From Opitutaceae bacterium (lineage in GTDB: Bacteria; Verrucomicrobiota; Verrucomicrobiia; Opitutales; Opitutaceae), in assembly GCA_030693515.1 (NCBI GenBank), contig JAUYAK010000107.1, positions 1 through 64,000 on the forward strand: a DNA stretch of 64,000 nt. Direction: 5' to 3'. A program made the position numbers and the translations under genes. Under the pieces are notes generated by a model that did no database searches, was not told where the DNA came from, and was given only the letters and a program-made list of their open reading frames with translations. Positions 61,985-64,000 of this stretch are shown in pieces. The stretch's first letter is position 1. Each line of letters starts with the position of its first letter.

Positions 61985-63148
61985 ATGAGCGACGCCGTCC
62001 CCGCCTTTTCCAAGGATCGACCGTTCCCCGCCCGGCTCAGTGAGAATCGCCTGTTGAACAAGCCTGGTTCGGCGAAGGAGACGCGACATTTCGTCGTCGA
62101 TTTGCGCGGGAGCGGATTGCACTACAAGGCGGGCGATTCGCTCGGGGTTTTCCCCTCGAACCGGCCGGAGGAGGTGGAGGAAATTCTCCAGCGACTAGGA
62201 GCCACCGGGGAGGAGCTGGTGTCGCCGGCCGCCCTCAAGCTTCCGACGCCCGCGACGCTGCGCAGTGTGTTGACCGAAAAACTCGCGCTCTCGAAGCCCA
62301 CGCGCCGCGCCATCGAGGTCCTCGCCAGCCGTGCGGCCCAGGCCGACGAGCAGGCGAAACTGATCGGTCTGCTTGCGCCCGAATCGAAGGACGTGCTGGG
62401 CTTGTTTCTTGAGCAGCGCGAGTTCGTGGACCTGCTGGCCGATTTTCCGAGTGCCCGGCTGGCGCCGCAGGAGTTCGTGGACCTGCTGAGGAAACTCATG
62501 CCGCGGCTCTACTCGATCGCATCGTCGGGCCGGGCGCACCCGAGCGACGTGCACCTGACCGTCGCGATCGTGCGCTACGAGACCAATGGTCGCGGGCGAG
62601 TCGGCGCGTGCTCGAGCTTTCTCTCGGATCGCGTGCTGCTCGGCGCGACGCCGGTGCCGGTGTTTGTGGCCGACTCGCATTTCGGTCCGCCGGCCGACGG
62701 GGCCAAGGACTGCATCATGGTCGGCCCCGGCACGGGGATCGCGCCGTTTCGCGCGTTTATGCAGGACCGGGTCGCGACCGGTGCGACCGGGCGCAACTGG
62801 CTCTTTTTCGGCGATCAGAAGCGCGGGACGGATTTTCTCTACGAGGAGGAATGGGAGGCGCATCTCGCCGCCGGCCGGCTCACGCGTCTCGACACCGCGT
62901 TTTCCCGCGACCAGCTGCTCAAGATCTACGTGCAGGATCGGATGCGGGAAAACGCGGCCGAGCTGTGGGCTTGGCTCAAGGGCGGTGCGCATTTTTATGT
63001 GTGCGGCGATGCGAAACGCATGGCCAAGGACGTCGACACCGCGCTGCACGAGATCATCGTCGAGCAGGGCGGCATGAGCCTGGAGCAGGCGGTGGCCTAC
63101 GTGAAGCAACTCAAGAAGGAACAGCGCTACCAGCGCGACGTTTACTGA
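61985..63148 (+). CDS. CysJ/CPR-type FAD-NADPH reductase without flavodoxin domain
   Basis: 387 residues. FAD domain with connecting helical insert (HYKAGDSLGVFPSNRPEEVEEIL, LMPRLYSIASSGRAHPSDVHLT (R-x-Y-S), GRVGACSSFLSD) and NADP domain (MVGPGTGIAPFRAFMQDR, NWLFFGDQKRGTDFLY, FYVCGDAKRMAKDV, terminal DVY aromatic). This is the C-terminal two thirds of sulfite reductase alpha subunit; the FMN flavodoxin domain is missing, so it should pass electrons to a separate flavodoxin, ferredoxin or sulfite reductase. Confidence 0.9.
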   Translation: MSDAVPAFSKDRPFPARLSENRLLNKPGSAKETRHFVVDLRGSGLHYKAGDSLGVFPSNRPEEVEEILQRLGATGEELVSPAALKLPTPATLRSVLTEKLALSKPTRRAIEVLASRAAQADEQAKLIGLLAPESKDVLGLFLEQREFVDLLADFPSARLAPQEFVDLLRKLMPRLYSIASSGRAHPSDVHLTVAIVRYETNGRGRVGACSSFLSDRVLLGATPVPVFVADSHFGPPADGAKDCIMVGPGTGIAPFRAFMQDRVATGATGRNWLFFGDQKRGTDFLYEEEWEAHLAAGRLTRLDTAFSRDQLLKIYVQDRMRENAAELWAWLKGGAHFYVCGDAKRMAKDVDTALHEIIVEQGGMSLEQAVAYVKQLKKEQRYQRDVY

Positions 63149-63219
63149 AGATCGATTTCCGATTGCACGCACTTGCCTGTCTCTGTCGGATCAAAAATCC
63201 AAAAAATCGAAACCCACTC

Positions 63220-63969
63220 ATGCTCACCTTCACCAACCGCACCGCCCTCATCACCGGCGCCGGCCGAGGCATCGGCAAGGCCATTGCCGAGACGCTGGCC
63301 AAGCACGGGGTCACAGTCATCTGCGTCTCCAAATCCGCCGAATCCTGCGGTGCCACCGCGGCGGCGATCACGGCCAGCGGGGGCAAGGCCAAGGCGCTCG
63401 CGGTCGATGTCGCGGATGGCGCGGCGGTCGCCCAGGCCTGCGAGGCGCTGCTCAAGGAGTTTCCCGCCATCGATATGCTGGTGAACAACGCCGGCATCAC
63501 TCGCGACGGCCTGCTCTTTCGCATGAGCGAGACCGATTGGAACGACGTCATCGCCACCAACCTCACGAGTTGCTTCCACTGGACCAAACTCATCGGGCGG
63601 CCCATGACACGCGCCCGCTGGGGCCGCATCGTCAACATCACCTCGGTCAGCGGAGTGATGGGTAACGCCGGTCAGGCCAACTACTCGGCCGCCAAGGCCG
63701 GCATGATCGGCTTGACCAAAACCCTCGCACGGGAGTTCGCCGGCCGCAGCGTGACGGTCAACGCTGTGGCCCCGGGGTTCATCAAGACGGATATGACCAC
63801 GGAGTTTGTGAATAATCCGGAGGCCTCGGCGAAAATTCTGGAAGCCGTGCCGCTGCGCCGCTTCGGCGAATCCGCTGACATCGCCAACCTTGTGACGTAT
63901 CTCTGCTCCGAGGAGGCCGGCTACATCACCGGACAAGTTTTTAACGTTGACGGTGGCATGGCGATGTGA
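63220..63969 (+). CDS. fabG: 3-oxoacyl-ACP reductase
   Basis: 249 residues. SDR motifs ALITGAGRGIGKAIAETLA, LVNNAGITRDGLLFRM, INITSVSGVMGNAGQANYSAAKAG (catalytic Ser-Tyr-Lys), VAPGFIKTDMT and GQVFNVDGGMAM. It reduces beta-ketoacyl-ACP in fatty acid synthesis. The wording NNAGITRDGLLFRM is the FabG type. It follows the reductase gene by 71 bp. Confidence 0.95.
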   Translation: MLTFTNRTALITGAGRGIGKAIAETLAKHGVTVICVSKSAESCGATAAAITASGGKAKALAVDVADGAAVAQACEALLKEFPAIDMLVNNAGITRDGLLFRMSETDWNDVIATNLTSCFHWTKLIGRPMTRARWGRIVNITSVSGVMGNAGQANYSAAKAGMIGLTKTLAREFAGRSVTVNAVAPGFIKTDMTTEFVNNPEASAKILEAVPLRRFGESADIANLVTYLCSEEAGYITGQVFNVDGGMAM

Positions 63970-64000
63970 AGCCTCCGCTCGAATTCCGTCCCTACAATTT
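63966..64000 (+). CDS. Start of the next gene, truncated by the window edge
   Basis: A GTG at 63966 overlaps the fabG TGA in the GTGA arrangement used repeatedly in this window, and opens MKPPLEFRPYN to the edge. No family can be named. Confidence 0.4.
   Translation, partial: MKPPLEFRPYN

Overview
This window is GC-rich chromosomal DNA from a Gram-negative bacterium, most likely a member of Opitutaceae (Verrucomicrobiota). The inference rests on the mix of families (heptose epimerase HldD, many DUF families common in Verrucomicrobiota, outer-membrane proteins, Rho with a long glycine-rich N-terminus, sulfatase, DUF5069, DUF3500), on RF2 with programmed frameshifting, and on the near absence of Shine-Dalgarno sequences. 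Species assignment is not possible from sequence reading alone. No prophage, IS element or CRISPR array is visible.

Layout. 0-10.8 kb: beta-CASP nuclease, a frameshifted membrane gene, apaG, purH, M48 and M20 peptidases, a multi-pass membrane protein, prfB and a large unknown protein. 10.8-12.5 kb: a small protein resembling the arm-binding end of tyrosine recombinases, preceded by a structured leader-like RNA with an intrinsic terminator, then a DUF3500 protein. 12.5-24.4 kb: housekeeping genes (IscA-type carrier, infC, amidase, crcB, tRNA-Phe, sulfatase, pyrE, comM, coaE, rho). 24.4-30.3 kb: type IV pilus motor block (PilB-like ATPase, PilT, second PilB, PilC) without pilins. 31.2-32.2 kb: about 1 kb without a credible gene, rich in hairpins and ending in an intrinsic terminator on the minus strand; it looks like a large structured noncoding RNA. 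53.5-64 kb: HrpB helicase, a REP-like palindrome, hldD, proC, a response-regulator/histidine-kinase hybrid, folD, rluB, a flavoprotein reductase and fabG.

The most striking content is 32.2-53.5 kb. An ECF sigma/anti-sigma pair (34999-36296) heads an operon with an ArsM-like methyltransferase and a fused rSAM/selenodomain-associated transferase 1 + 2, followed by the arsenosugar-type radical SAM protein ArsS. I find the same bipartite promoter, GGAATA - 17 (once 18) bp - TCNNAC/T, at nine sites: before the sigma gene itself, before the divergent outer-membrane/exported pair, a GT87-like mannosyltransferase, arsS, a 134-residue protein, a DUF4266-DUF3570-redoxin operon, a glycosyltransferase heading that operon, a DUF547-TVP38-mercuric-reductase-like operon, and a DUF3047-transferase 2 operon. 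In eight of the nine the -10 element ends only 4-12 nt before the start codon, which predicts leaderless or almost leaderless transcripts. The window therefore seems to hold a local sigma-factor regulon that ties a presumed organoarsenic pathway to envelope redox and export functions. A two-gene sugar-related cassette (42661-44833) lacking this promoter sits inside the regulon and is bounded by a duplicated tail of the desaturase gene, suggesting it was inserted later.
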